Source: Pomphorhynchus laevis (taxonomy: Eukaryota > Acanthocephala > Palaeacanthocephala > Echinorhynchida > Pomphorhynchidae). From it: DNA of 64,000 nt. Position 1 is the stretch's first letter. Each line of letters begins with the position of its first letter. The stretch is taken from NCBI GenBank assembly GCA_012934845.2, contig WNNJ02000350.1:186001-250000 (forward strand). Direction: 5' to 3'. A program made the position numbers and the translations under genes. Below the pieces are notes generated by a model, which searched no databases, was not told where the DNA came from, and saw nothing but the letters and a program-made list of their open reading frames with translations. Of the stretch, positions 54,150-64,000 are shown piece after piece.

Positions 54150-54590
54150 CTTCGTTAGAAAATTGTTATGAGCTCACCACGTCGCTTGATAAGATCATCA
54201 TGACCTGTCATACTTGTCTTGAGGATGAACCAGAAGCACTCTTCATACGAATTGTCATTGCCACCACTTTTGCCATTTTTGTGGATATCCTGGCTCTGAT
54301 ACTTCCTATACAGCCACTGTATTCCCGTCGACCACTTGCTGCATAATGAAATGCCATCTGTTTGAATACACAGTTTGTCACTGGACCCATTCATCCCGTT
54401 GTCGAAATTACGAGCGGATAAAAAGAGGCGTTCTCAACTCTTGTGATTATCTCATTATATTTGGCGTTCTTTCTATCCCCATTATATTTAAATGAATCAC
54501 GAATGCGCTCTAGAGAATTAGACGGAGCCAAGCTAATATAGACGCAGATATCCATAAAGGACCGCGCCGTCATATCTCCATATAGTATAT
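54150..54590 (-). pseudogene. Retroelement ORF fragment (DIRVF/ENASFTPL-type)
   Basis: On minus: RSFMDICVYISLAPSN, RDSFKYNGDRKNAKYNEII, VENASFYPLVISTTG, then in another frame GPVTNCVFKQMAF. The '(F)DIRV..P.A.S....F...E..K...Y..R....E.ASF.PLV.S..GG' pattern is a conserved block found next to orphan RT domains in many invertebrate retroelements, so it may belong with the elements at 7250 and 58372. Stops and a frameshift make it non-functional. Confidence 0.5.
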
Positions 54591-54836
54591 TACATACTAT
54601 AACTAAACGTGCCTCTTTATCTCGTGTTGTTGTTCGCGAATCATTTTAATACAATAAATTTTAATAATTAATTATTATTACCGAGTAATATTCTATTACT
54701 TAATACAATTTTAAATTGTTGAAAATTGTTTAATTATTTAAATAATCTTAATTCGGCATTATCGTTATTAAATATCGGCTTACTTGCAAAATAAAATATA
54801 CGAAAATATGACATTCAGTAATAAATTGCAATTTAG

Positions 54837-54944
54837 ATTAGTGAACATTATGTTGAAACGCATAAAGACGCTGGCGTAGATACATACGATTTACCAATCG
54901 AAACAAATCGTTCTGGATACAACATTGAATCGTTCGCGCTAAAA
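54837..54944 (+). CDS. Possible internal exon, 36 codons
   Basis: An acceptor-like AATTTAG precedes ISEHYVETHKDAGVDTYDLP and IETNRSGYNIESFALK, ending at a consensus donor AAA|GTATGT. The exon is exactly 36 codons, phase 0 at both ends, with balanced composition in an AT-rich context. A possible following exon (VDRNGMNIDNINVLETESEQ, stop) lies at about 55457-55519. I do not recognise the protein. Confidence 0.4.
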
Positions 54945-55604
54945 GTATGTAACGTTTAAATTAACCTATAATATTATAACATAATAATATTAACACATTA
55001 ATATTAATTACAAATATATATAATTTCTAAAAATATCATGTAGGGAAAATAATAATAATTTCATGCAATTTGAAATACCAAATACAATTTGAAATTTATT
55101 AAGTAAATCGTTATCTTAATTGCAGCAATTCGTTTGCTGTCATTTATAAAAACAAATAATAAAAGTTATTAAATTCTAATAAAATTTTTATTTTTGACTT
55201 GCTTAACTTTCATAATCGTGCCAAATATATTGTTTAGTTTTAGATGTAAAACGTTTGCTTAATTGTAATTTATTTATATTTAAATAAAGACAGACTGTGC
55301 AGATGCTCTTGATTAATGACTCAATTTCAAGTAATCTAGTTAATAAAATTATTAACTGATAAGATTTATTTTTTATTGATTAATTAATGAATAATTATTT
55401 ATTAATAATTACTTTGCAACTTGCGAAATTTTAATCGGAAGTAAGAATATCAGTGGACCGTAATGGCATGAATATAGATAATATTAATGTGTTGGAAACA
55501 GAATCGGAGCAATATTAACTTTTTAAATTGAATTAAAAAGTTAATTTTAAATCGAATTGAAAAATTTAACAATTTTTACCTTTTACTTTTTTTACAAAAT
55601 ATAC
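54945..55604. other. AT-rich, apart from the possible exon noted at 55457
   Basis: No other feature recognised. Confidence 0.35.
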
Positions 55605-55695
55605 TAAGTTAAGTGATCAAAATATACTCAGTTAACTGATCGAAATAGATTCAGTTAACTGATCAAAACAGACTCGTTAACTGATCAAAATAGAC
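55605..55695 (+). repeat. Short tandem repeat, about 4 x 23 bp
   Basis: Units of the form TAGACTCAGTTAACTGATCA with small changes (AAGTTAAGTGATCAAAATA, ACTCAGTTAACTGATCGAAA). Confidence 0.85.
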
Positions 55696-55723
55696 TCATA
55701 ATGATAATTATTTAACAATTAGT

Positions 55724-56709
55724 CGGGGAGGTACAGTTCGTCCCAAGACAATTGTCCAAAACTCGTATTTCGTTTATTTTAGGGAAACTCGTCCTAGATT
55801 CTTTAAACGAATTTCGAAACATAATTACACCCAGAAGATAAATTATTCAATAACTATTAATTTATTCAGTTTTAAATCCTGTGTACTTCTCAATAAGTTC
55901 GAGATTACTGTCAATATGAACTCCAGAAAATTGTTAGCAAGGGGGAAAAGGGGAAATTCTTTGTGTCTTTTGGAAAGTGCTTCCTCATTAGTTAGTATTA
56001 GATTGTTAGGATAGTGTTAGAGTATTTAGTTAATACAAAGATTAGTTGTTAGAAAATAGTGTAAATAAGAGTGTAAATTATAGTGAAAATAATGTCGTAA
56101 ATAATAGCATAAAAAAGTGTTAAAACAGAGCGAATAAAAGTGTAAAAAATAGTATCAAATAAGGTTAATAAATGTGTACACAAAGTGGAAATAAAAGTGT
56201 TAATATTGTGTAAATAACATTGTAAAAATAGAGTAAAATAGTGAAAATAGTAGTGTATATATAAGTATATAAAAAGTGAAAAAAAATTGTTATTAAAAGA
56301 GTAAATTGAATGTATATAATGTTGTAAATAATAGGGTAAATAATAGTTTTAACAAATTAGTATAAATGCGTAAAAATGGAAGTGTAATTAAGAGTGTAAA
56401 AAAGAGTGTAAATAAATGTGTAAAAAAGTGCAATTTAAAGTGTTAAAAAAGTGTTAAGAAAAGTGTAAAAAGTAGTGTGAACTAGAGTGTAAGTAATAGT
56501 TCAAAAAATAGTTTAAAAAATAGAGTAACGAAAGAGAAATTAATATTGTAAATTTTAGCGTTAATTAAAGTGTTAAAAAAGCAAAAAAGTGTAAAAAATA
56601 GTATTAAAAAATAGTAAAAAATGTATTTAGTCACAGAGATATGACGAGTTGTCTAAAACTAAAAGAAAGACGAGTTTGAGATTACTCATCCTGGGACAAG
56701 TTGTCCCCG
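55724..56709. mobile_element. Terminal-inverted-repeat element filled with a minisatellite
   Basis: The left end CGGGGAGGTACAGTTCGTCCC and the right end (minus) CGGGGACAACTTGTCCC are inverted. Inner parts also match (AAACTCGTATTTCGTTTATT against AAACTCGTCTTTCTTTTAGT), giving diverged TIRs of about 75 bp. AGT occurs on both outer sides (55721-55723, 56710-56712) as a likely 3-bp target-site duplication. The interior is a degenerate GTGTAAA-type repeat, with no transposase, so this is a non-autonomous DNA transposon or foldback element. The superfamily is not assigned. Confidence 0.6.
55985..56635 (+). repeat. Degenerate minisatellite (GTGTAAAAAATA-like)
   Basis: Dozens of loosely spaced units such as AGTGTAAAAAATAGT, AGTGTAAATAA and AGTGTTAAAAAAGTGT, always G-bearing on plus and essentially lacking C. 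Strand asymmetry is strong. Confidence 0.8.
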
Positions 56710-56712
56710 AGT

Positions 56713-58371
56713 CATCATTGAAAATTTATTTAATTTTACAATAATTTATGATAATTATTAATTAATTTATTTAATTTTACAATAATTTATGATAATTATT
56801 AATTAATTTAACAATTAATACTTAATAATGAACAAATTAATCAATTAATCTATTAAGTCAAGATTAGAAAAAGAGTGGATTTTTATTTAAAAATTTTTGT
56901 CAATGTATTCATTCAATGCATTATTTAATTTATTAATGTGAATAAATAATTTTCTTTAATTTATTATTAATGATAATTATAAATTATTATTAATAATTGA
57001 CAAATAATTATCATTATCTGTGAATGTATTCAGTCAATATCATAATTAAAAATGTTGATTTCTTAAAATACGCGTCACGTTTGGGAATTCAATTGGTACA
57101 TTTTTATAAATACAATATTTCGATACTAGCATTGTATCAATCTTTAAATGCGGGATGTTGACTAAAATAAATGGTAACTTTTTCAGTAGTATGAACGATT
57201 ATTGTCTACGGCGTATATCCTAAACTTAAATTAATATTGCATTAATATCGTACAACATGTATTTTATATTATTTTATTATTGCATTGGAGGTGCTCAATT
57301 TTTTAAACTGTTAAATCATTCGATTGTCAAATTTTACTTAATTAAATTTTGAAAATTGTATATTAGACCGATTCATCATTCTCCAATTCAAGTCTAGCAT
57401 CATCGATTGCGAGTTGTAAGTTTTTAGTCGATATAAGATAACAACATCTTATGTATTTCAGTGCATGGCGTTTTAAATGTTTTGCAAACCTTACGAAAAG
57501 ACATGGAACATATTGTATCCACGGTTTACTAATTGAATAGTTACAGATTACAAACGTTTTAACAAACCGATTGTGATTGCATATAAAATTGATGTTCTAC
57601 ATTTTTGTCTACGATATAAATTAATTATAAAAATGATGCATTTAACATTGAGCAAAGTTGTTATTGAGCAAAAGTGTTGTTGAGCAAAAATCCCTCTAAT
57701 TTGTTTGATATCGATTCATAATTTAAAAATTTGATTCATGATTTAAAAATTTTAAGAACGTCGCAAATACGTAGGAATCACGATACAATAAATACAATCA
57801 CTTTATAAACAATTATAAACAATTATTTTACATATTATTTACAATTATTAACTATAAATTATTTATAATTAATTATAAATAATTGTAAATTATTTACTAT
57901 AGTTTACATAAACTATTTATACATAAACTTATATTATCAATGATTATATTTTATATAATTTAATTATATAAAAATTGTTGGTTAAAGCTACTTACAATCT
58001 AAAATAAATACAGAGAGATAATATATATACAATTAATATAAACAATCTAACAAAGCAGAGGAACTGAACTGAGTTTAAACTTTCTTGGTTGCTAATATAA
58101 CTACTTACAAAACTCGTTCAACTGAAGTACGATTATTCTGTTCACAGTGCTTGGTGCAATACAAAGAACAAGGACCTTAAAAAAGTTTGATAACTAATAA
58201 ACATACAATCTGAAAGCGGAAAGAAAAATAATCTACAACGATCCACGCTCAACTCGCGTAGCTCTTGGCATGCGAGAGAATTCCGAATCTCGCGGAATGC
58301 AAGAGAATGACGTCCCTTGTCTGGTTTGAAAAACAAATTATGAATCATCCGGACTAATTCGAGGTGAGATC
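56713..58371. other. AT-rich; weak minus exon at 57363-57447
   Basis: The minus block ends in a frame CCYLISTKNLQLAIDDARL, ELENDESV, TAA (57365-57363), which looks like a protein C-terminus. The acceptor (ACATAAG) is weak. The final 250 bp is the 5' flank of the retroelement that follows. Confidence 0.25.
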
Positions 58372-60342
58372 GTGTCGGAAAAAGGACAATGCAGCATTTG
58401 TCGTCGATTATTTTGCTTAACTTCTACCGGCCAAATACGCAGGCATGACCCATCTCCCGGCTGTCCCGGTTCTGGTCAAACGCCTACTTCCATAAATAGT
58501 TCGGCATCATTCGATACTCAGGCTGACAACACCTTTTCAGGAGAGCATTGGGATATCGCGTTTATCGAGATGCTACCAGTTTGGTTGGTTCGGCGAATAC
58601 CCAGATCTGCCAGGCCCCAGGTAGCTACAACTCTTTTAATCATTTTGGCTGACATTGCGAAGGACTACCCGAAGGAAGATGCGTGGATTAAATTGTTGAT
58701 GTTCGCAAGAATGGTTATCCGCGTTCCTGTAAGGACTGAGGAAAATGGCAATCGCAGCTTGTCTCAGAAGATAAAGGAGGTATGTTTCAAATTTTTTGAT
58801 ATGACATGCTGGTCAGTTGATGATGTTGTAGAGCGAAGGTGGGGGAGCCCCGGCAACCGAACTAAAGTAGACGATCGCGAGGCCAATAGAAATCTTTGTC
58901 GTAGTTTCAGAAAGACTGGAAGACCGGTGATGTTCGCGGCGCAATCAGATTGGTGAGCAGCGACGACGGAATAGTGCAATTCGACGATCGAATTTTGTCA
59001 GAACTAAGGTCTAAACACCCCCTATGAACTAACCAATTAGGTGGGACACATATGCAAGTTCAAATTCACAGTGCACTGCCTTATGCCTTCCCTGTTGTCT
59101 CTGCTGACATCATGAAGTCTGCTCTCCGCTCATTCCCCAATTCTTCTTCAAGTGGATTAGATGGACTAAGTCCACTACATCTAAAAGACCTGACTGGTCC
59201 CTCGTGCGGCCTTCCAGGGGTTCGCCTAGTGCATTCCATGGCTGAATTCATCACCGTAGTCTTAAAAGGTTGTACCGGATTCAATAAGGAAATTTTTCTG
59301 CGGTACTGAATATTAGGAGAATCATCTCATTGCGGGCGCCTCAATAATTCCATCCCGCCGAAGGTGTACAACAAGGAGACCTACTCGGTCCTCTGCTTTT
59401 CTCGCTTACCGTAAATGAAGTTGTCAAACTCTGCCAGTCACATTTTTGTGCATAGTATCTCGACGACTGTATTTGGGGGGGGGTGACTTTGATACGATTT
59501 ACTCTGATGTAGTTAAAATAATTGATCAGGGTTCAAGAATTGGACTAACATTAAATCTTCAAAAGTCAGAGTTAATCACCCAAGATCCTAAAGATCAAAT
59601 TCGTTTGATCGAATTGATTCCTGAACGCATTCTCACTAGTCCCAATGACACTGTTATCTTGGGTACTCCTGTAGGAAACGAGTTGGCCCTCGATGAAACC
59701 GTGAATCAATGTGTATCGCTTCTCCAGAACACTGTCAAACGAATGGCCGATCTATCCAGACAGGATGCGCTGTTTTTATTGCGATGTAGCTTCAGCATAC
59801 CAAAGATTTCTCATCTTCTATGCTGTGCCCCTTGCTTTTCATGTCCATCTTTAAAGAATTATGACGAAGTCCTAAAGTCCGCTCTTGCCAACATCTTGAA
59901 TTTATATCTGGATGATAATGCATGGCGTCAAGCAACTTTGCCGATTGACTTGGGTAGCTTAGGTTTATATCGCAGTGAACAGGGAAAATTACAAAGAGAT
60001 CGACAATAGAATATATACCTTCGTTCCAATCGCGGTCGAGTCCTTGGGTGTCTTGGGCAAGGAAACCTCGTGCTTTATTGACGAGATGTCTTTATTGAAG
60101 AGATCTTTATTGAAGAGATCGACACATGATTTACATTTTTGTTTTGCTGTGGTCATGTAAGCGTGCGCTGGCACGCATTTGTCACGTTAAATAAATCTTT
60201 TTTTATGATGTCAAAGGCCACTGGCGAACATCGATCAAGGGCTTTCCTCAGGCAACGATTAAGCGCATCGGTTCAACGTGGGAATGCAGCGTGTATACTT
60301 GAATGTTTGGGCGATCAATCGGTTTCCGACTTTTTTAACTGA
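58372..60342 (+). pseudogene. Retroelement with CxxC N-terminus and orphan-type RT, decayed
   Basis: Better-preserved relative of 7250-9720. In order: GQCSICRRLFCLTSTGQIRR and PGCPGSG (zinc-ribbon-like), LVRRIPRSARPQVATTLL, FARMVIRVP; then DIMKSALRSFPNSSSSGLDG and LSPLHLKDL (RT fingers). A deletion follows, then PPEGVQQGDLLGPLLFSLT and YLDDCIWGG (catalytic YLDD, after a stop replacing Trp at 59455). The C-terminal blocks are LTLNLQKSEL, FLLRCSFSIPK, PIAVESLGVLGK and FLRQRLSASVQRGNAACILE. Several stops, frameshifts and the missing RT middle make it inactive. Lineage not assigned. Confidence 0.75.
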
Positions 60343-60359
60343 ATAACTGTACTTATTTT

Positions 60360-62040
60360 AAACTATGTTTTAATGAATGCTTGATAATTGCAAACTTTAA
60401 TTATTCTGTCATTAATATATTATTAATCATAAATTTACTACTTGGCTTCTTTCAATTATATAATTGCATTTGTAATATAATAATATATAATATTATTATA
60501 TAATATAAAACAAAATGTGCTATAATTTTTAATTCATACTTTTATTATTGAAATGAATTTTTTATAAAAATATATATTAATCATAAAATAGAAAAGTATC
60601 AAGTTATTTTGGGATATTCAGATTTTTTAGGATGAAATTCTTTGCTTTTTATTTTCTGATCCTTTATGTTTTGTGTTTCGTACTGCTTTCTTTTGTTCAC
60701 TTAATTACGCTATTAATTGTACAGTCTACCAATTGTTGACTGAACAATTGGCAGTCTACCCAAACCGCAAAGATTAAATACCGAGTTTTTAAATTATGGA
60801 CGTAGCATGTATAATTCAAGATTAGGTCGATATTAAGAAACTAAAGAGTGTGGAATTACATTTTTATTAAATCAAATGGATAGGGAAAATATAAGAAATT
60901 CAAATTGAGGGCAAACTAAAAATTATGGTGTTCAATTCAAAAATTCAAGCATTTACACGCAATATTTTCTTTGGATTAAAACTATTGGATATATTGAGGA
61001 TGTTAGATATAAAAAGAGCAGTAAATTTTTCTTCTTCCCACATTGTAAGGTATTTCGATTGTTAGAAATCCTTATTATTGAGCGTTCTTAAATCTTTAAA
61101 AGAAATCCTAATTTTATGGGATTTACGACGATTTTAATTGTATTTTAACTTAACTTTCTCTGTTGAAACAGCTTTTTATTTTTTTACGAGAAAGACACCC
61201 AGTTTAGATATTTTTTTGCAATGTAAAGGCATTATGCTCCGGCATTATTTCAAGAAGTCACAGGTAAAAGTTAAACATATCGTCCTAAATGTAATATGAA
61301 GAGCAAAAAGTTAAAAATAGATCTATCATTGAATATAAGTATTTTGAAAAATAACGATTTGTGCGATATAAAGTGCCTTAGCAAAAATATCAAAAATCGA
61401 TGTTATTAAAAGCCTGTAGAATCAGAAAGAGCATAGCCAACAATGGAATAATGAGATTCATCATGAATATCACATTGTTAAATGTGATCGGTTGAACTGT
61501 AATAAAGTCGTTCGCACATATCTGGGAATTGGCAAGGGTTTCAATTGAAAAAGTTTATACTAAAGCCTCAAAGTTTAGCTATCAGCTCAAAAGCTGTTCG
61601 GAGTTCTTGAGTTTTTCCATATTATTGATCCTCGTTTAATTTAATTGTTTTCCTTAATATATTTTAATTAACATTTTTAATTGTTTTACGAACTCAGTTG
61701 AACAAAAGCTGTGCTCTACTTTAACATATAAGATTAACCCAAATAACTATAAGATATATATATTATATTTTTCCATACATAATTGAGATAAGCTAGAATT
61801 AGATTAAAGAACTAGATTTCATTAGATGTTCTATGATTAAAACCAAATAAGTGAACTGACATCGTGGTTAATATCAAAGCATTCAGTGACAATGCTTACA
61901 GAGATTTGTCTAACTCGTATAGTTAGAAAATTGTGCCAGAAAATTCCTATCTAATATAGCCAAATTGTTAATAATTTGGCTATTTAATATTCAGGTATTA
62001 ATTCAGTAAGGGCAAATCAAAACACAATTTCTGGTGAATA
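60360..62040. other. AT-rich, no gene recognised
   Basis: Small palindromes (for example the AATTGTT/AACAATT pair near 60715-60755), no coding motif. Confidence 0.4.
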
Positions 62041-62044
62041 ATTC

Positions 62045-62310
62045 TCATTGAACGAGAATTTTCTTGGTGCATTAATCCTCACTTTTTAGATACACTAATT
62101 CTTGTCTTTCCTGAAAGCATTAATGCTCATCCTTTCTGCTTACATTAACCTTTTCCGGGTGCCTAATAATCACCTTTATTGAGTGCATGATCACCACCTT
62201 TCCTTGGTGTATTGATCCTCACATTAACTCGATACATTCAACGTCAAAATTTTCAGAATGCATTGAGCATCAACTTTTTCTGGCCGCATTGATCCTCATA
62301 TTTTCTGTGT
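62045..62310 (+). repeat. Degenerate minisatellite, about 28-30 bp period
   Basis: Units follow TTTTCTTGGTGCATTAATCCTCAC with changes (TTCTGCTTACATTAACC, TTGAGTGCATGATCACCACC, TTCCTTGGTGTATTGATCCTCAC). About nine units; spacing varies. Confidence 0.75.
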
Positions 62311-62439
62311 AATAACTATTTCTTTGTTATAGCAATCCAGTGTTGCTCTCATTTCTAGTAACTCTTTTTTGGAAAAGTTATTACCAATGATCATTATTTT
62401 CATTAGATATTAAATATATAATGTATTTATATTATATAT

Positions 62440-62890
62440 TCACAATATCACACATGCAACCGAAACGAGCATTGAGTACTTCATTCTACTGATGGGTGTT
62501 ACCGGGTACTCATTGATCGTCTAGAAGTGACATTATGGCTGAAAGTCGTGAGTCAAAGTCCAGTCTATCAAGCAACACCATTTTGTATAGATGCCGTATT
62601 TCGTAAGAAATCCTGGACCGTTGTCTACTCAGCACATCCGTGCACTACTATTATATATAATATGTTTTGCCATATTCGATTATTCAAACCAGACCGGCAA
62701 CACTCATCAGTAGAATGAAGTACTCACTGGCCGTTTCGGTTGCCTGTGTGACAATGTGAATAAACGCGTTTCCAACACTTTGATTAATTGTCTGAGGCTT
62801 ACGCTTTTAACCAGATAGAATTGCTGTGCGGACCATTTTTAAACACTAGGCAGAGGTTGTTGCTGAAATGTCGCTGCACACGTTGGATCA
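62440..62890. repeat. Penelope-type or satellite units related to 18483-19525
   Basis: A plus-oriented copy (62450-62560) and a minus-oriented copy (62690-62890) of the A-form unit: ACTCATCAGTAGAATGAAG, GTACTCACTGGCCGTTTCGG, GAGGCTTACGCT and GTTGTTGCTGAAATGTCGC are shared with 18483-18680. Confidence 0.7.
62456..62514 (+). ncRNA. Hammerhead-like pseudoknot module, A form
   Basis: GCAACC, GAAA (62462-62465), TTGAGTAC (62472-62479), CTGATGG (62489-62495, last base changed), GTGTTACC, GTACTCATT (62506-62514). The second stem (TTGAGTAC/GTACTCAT with a T/T end) pairs as in the B form but with different bases. The first stem is weakened here (GTTACC). The minus copy at 62690-62745 has the first stem intact (GGCAAC/GTTGCC). 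Confidence 0.45.
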
Positions 62891-62954
62891 TTTATATATA
62901 AGGAAACAGTGTACACCGACGGTCAGGATACTTAACGTATGCGTTCATATATTA

Positions 62955-63134
62955 AATTTATTAAATATAAACTGGCAAAAAGGTTATGGCACTTTATTTC
63001 AACGTTTCGGCCGAAGCCTTCTTCAGTAAAAGTTCGAGATATAATATACATACAATTTTTCTAAAGAAGGCTTCGGCCGAAACGTTGAAATAAAGTGCCA
63101 TAACCTTTTTGCCAGTTTATATTTAATAAATTAT
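62955..63134. repeat. Palindrome with 70-bp arms carrying a CTGAAGA...GAAAC motif
   Basis: 62955-63024 and 63065-63134 are reverse complements with a 40-bp loop. Each arm contains AAGGCTTCGGCCGAAACGTTG. One arm also has CTGAAGA just before it (minus, about 63026-63020), giving a hammerhead-like CTGAAGA, GGC-TTCG-GCC stem II, GAAAC. No convincing stem I could be drawn. Confidence 0.7.
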
Positions 63135-63769
63135 ATATACATATCAACTATGCGCATCTCAGAATAGTGGAGTGGAATTCGTCATTCATTTTCTCAAAAG
63201 GGAATATATGAAAAACCAGGTTGTTGGTCAACTCGCCGTCGACGCGAGGATTGCATTCTTCAATCGTATAAATCCCCAGTAGTCATTCATAATATGAGAT
63301 ACGTTTGCCCATCGCTCGCTTGTGTTTTCTAGAATATTTATTCAGTCAATTCTTTCAAAAGTAAAAATTAAATTAATAAAGATTAATAAGATTAATAAGA
63401 TCAAAATATTGGGTAAGTTGATCATTATTGAACAGTGACTTGCTTGTTCTTTTTCTTCAACGTGGGCTTGTAAGCGCACAGGCGTGCATTTATAGTATAG
63501 TTTTATTATCTGATTCAACCTTTAGACTGTTTTTCAATATTGACAGCAAATTCATATTCTAGAAAGCTTACAAATAAGTCATCTTTAATTGGGCTACTAT
63601 AACCTCCAATCGGAGCCCATTTTATTAGTCTAAATATAGATGCCTCAACTTTCAAATAATTTTGATTTATCATAATAATAAATACTAAACCCACAATATT
63701 CTTCCATTTTAAATATATATTATTACAGGAACAAAGAAGAAAATATCCTTTATTTGAAAAAATTTTATA
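63135..63769. other. No gene recognised
   Basis: AT-rich; AAGCGCACAGGCGTGCATTT at 63473 resembles AAGCGTGCGCTGGCACGCATTT at 60158. Confidence 0.35.
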
Positions 63770-63797
63770 TTTCGATAGCTCCTGCTATCATCATCAG
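63770..63797 (-). ncRNA. Hammerhead-like core, stem I not evident
   Basis: On minus: CTGATGA (63797-63791), T, GATAGC-AGGA-GCTATC (perfect 6-bp stem II), GAAA (63773-63770), then TATAAAATTTT. The core and stem II are well formed. The flanks TGTAATC and AAAATTTT do not pair, so the ribozyme is truncated or decayed. Confidence 0.5.
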
Positions 63798-64000
63798 GAT
63801 TACAAAAAATAAATGTTTCACAATTTGTTTCCTCCGTGTTTTCAACATTTATACAAAAATTCAAGCATTGATGTGCCCCGCATTTCTACTTAAAAGAAAA
63901 AGAAAATACCGAGAAACAAAACAATCATACACTAAAATTTTACACACATTTTAAAAACAACAAAAAGAAAGAAAAAAAAACAAAATCATAAAACGAAATA

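Overview
The window is AT-rich nuclear DNA from a eukaryote, most likely an invertebrate metazoan. The evidence is the repeat content: CR1/Jockey-like LINEs, an R1/I-like LINE with a triple-CCHC gag, an RTE/L1-like endonuclease, tRNA-derived SINEs, and hammerhead ribozymes of the type found in Penelope-like elements. Host genes are sparse, with long AT-rich stretches between them, and I found no bacterial operon structure. I cannot name the species.

Layout. 1-5 kb: LINE debris (an endonuclease fossil and two RT fossils) and copies of an AT-rich repeat. 5-10 kb: unassigned AT-rich DNA, then a decayed retroelement on the minus strand with an N-terminal CxxC motif. 10.3-17.8 kb: LINE family F1 copy 1, split by a minus-strand LINE of a related family (F2) that keeps an intact 988-residue ORF2. 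17.9-19.6 kb: Penelope-type terminal repeats, palindromic and tandem, with a well-formed hammerhead and a repeated pseudoknot motif. 20.3-24.6 kb: F1 copy 2, uninterrupted. 25.8-26.7 kb: tandem tRNA-derived SINEs. 28.4-29.2 kb: a single-ORF mitochondrial S-adenosylmethionine carrier. 30.9-37.2 kb: a local duplication carrying the last exon of a dynamin-related protein; one copy received an R1/I-like LINE (32.0-35.3 kb) flanked by a perfect 16-bp target-site duplication. 40.6 kb: a ubiquilin UBA exon with one in-frame stop. 42.3-45.1 kb: an uninterrupted 965-codon GH63 glycosidase gene of bacterial/MGH1 type. 45-55 kb: AT-rich DNA with a few plausible isolated exons, a canonical hammerhead, a 240-bp-arm palindrome and retroelement fragments. 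55.7-56.7 kb: a terminal-inverted-repeat element filled with a degenerate minisatellite. 58.4-60.3 kb: a plus-strand relative of the retroelement at 7.3-9.7 kb. 62-63.8 kb: a minisatellite and further Penelope-type repeats.

The two complete host genes are SAM import into mitochondria and a glycosidase; they are not functionally linked. The main biology is a dense population of non-LTR and Penelope-like retroelements. The most notable points are: (i) several families of hammerhead-like self-cleaving RNA motifs, including a permuted GAAAC...CUGANGA module with a covarying pseudoknot; (ii) two near-identical F1 LINEs that share in-frame stops, one of which differs in stop identity between copies; (iii) a nested LINE with an intact ORF2; and (iv) duplicated or fossil exons of host genes (dynamin GED, ubiquilin UBA).
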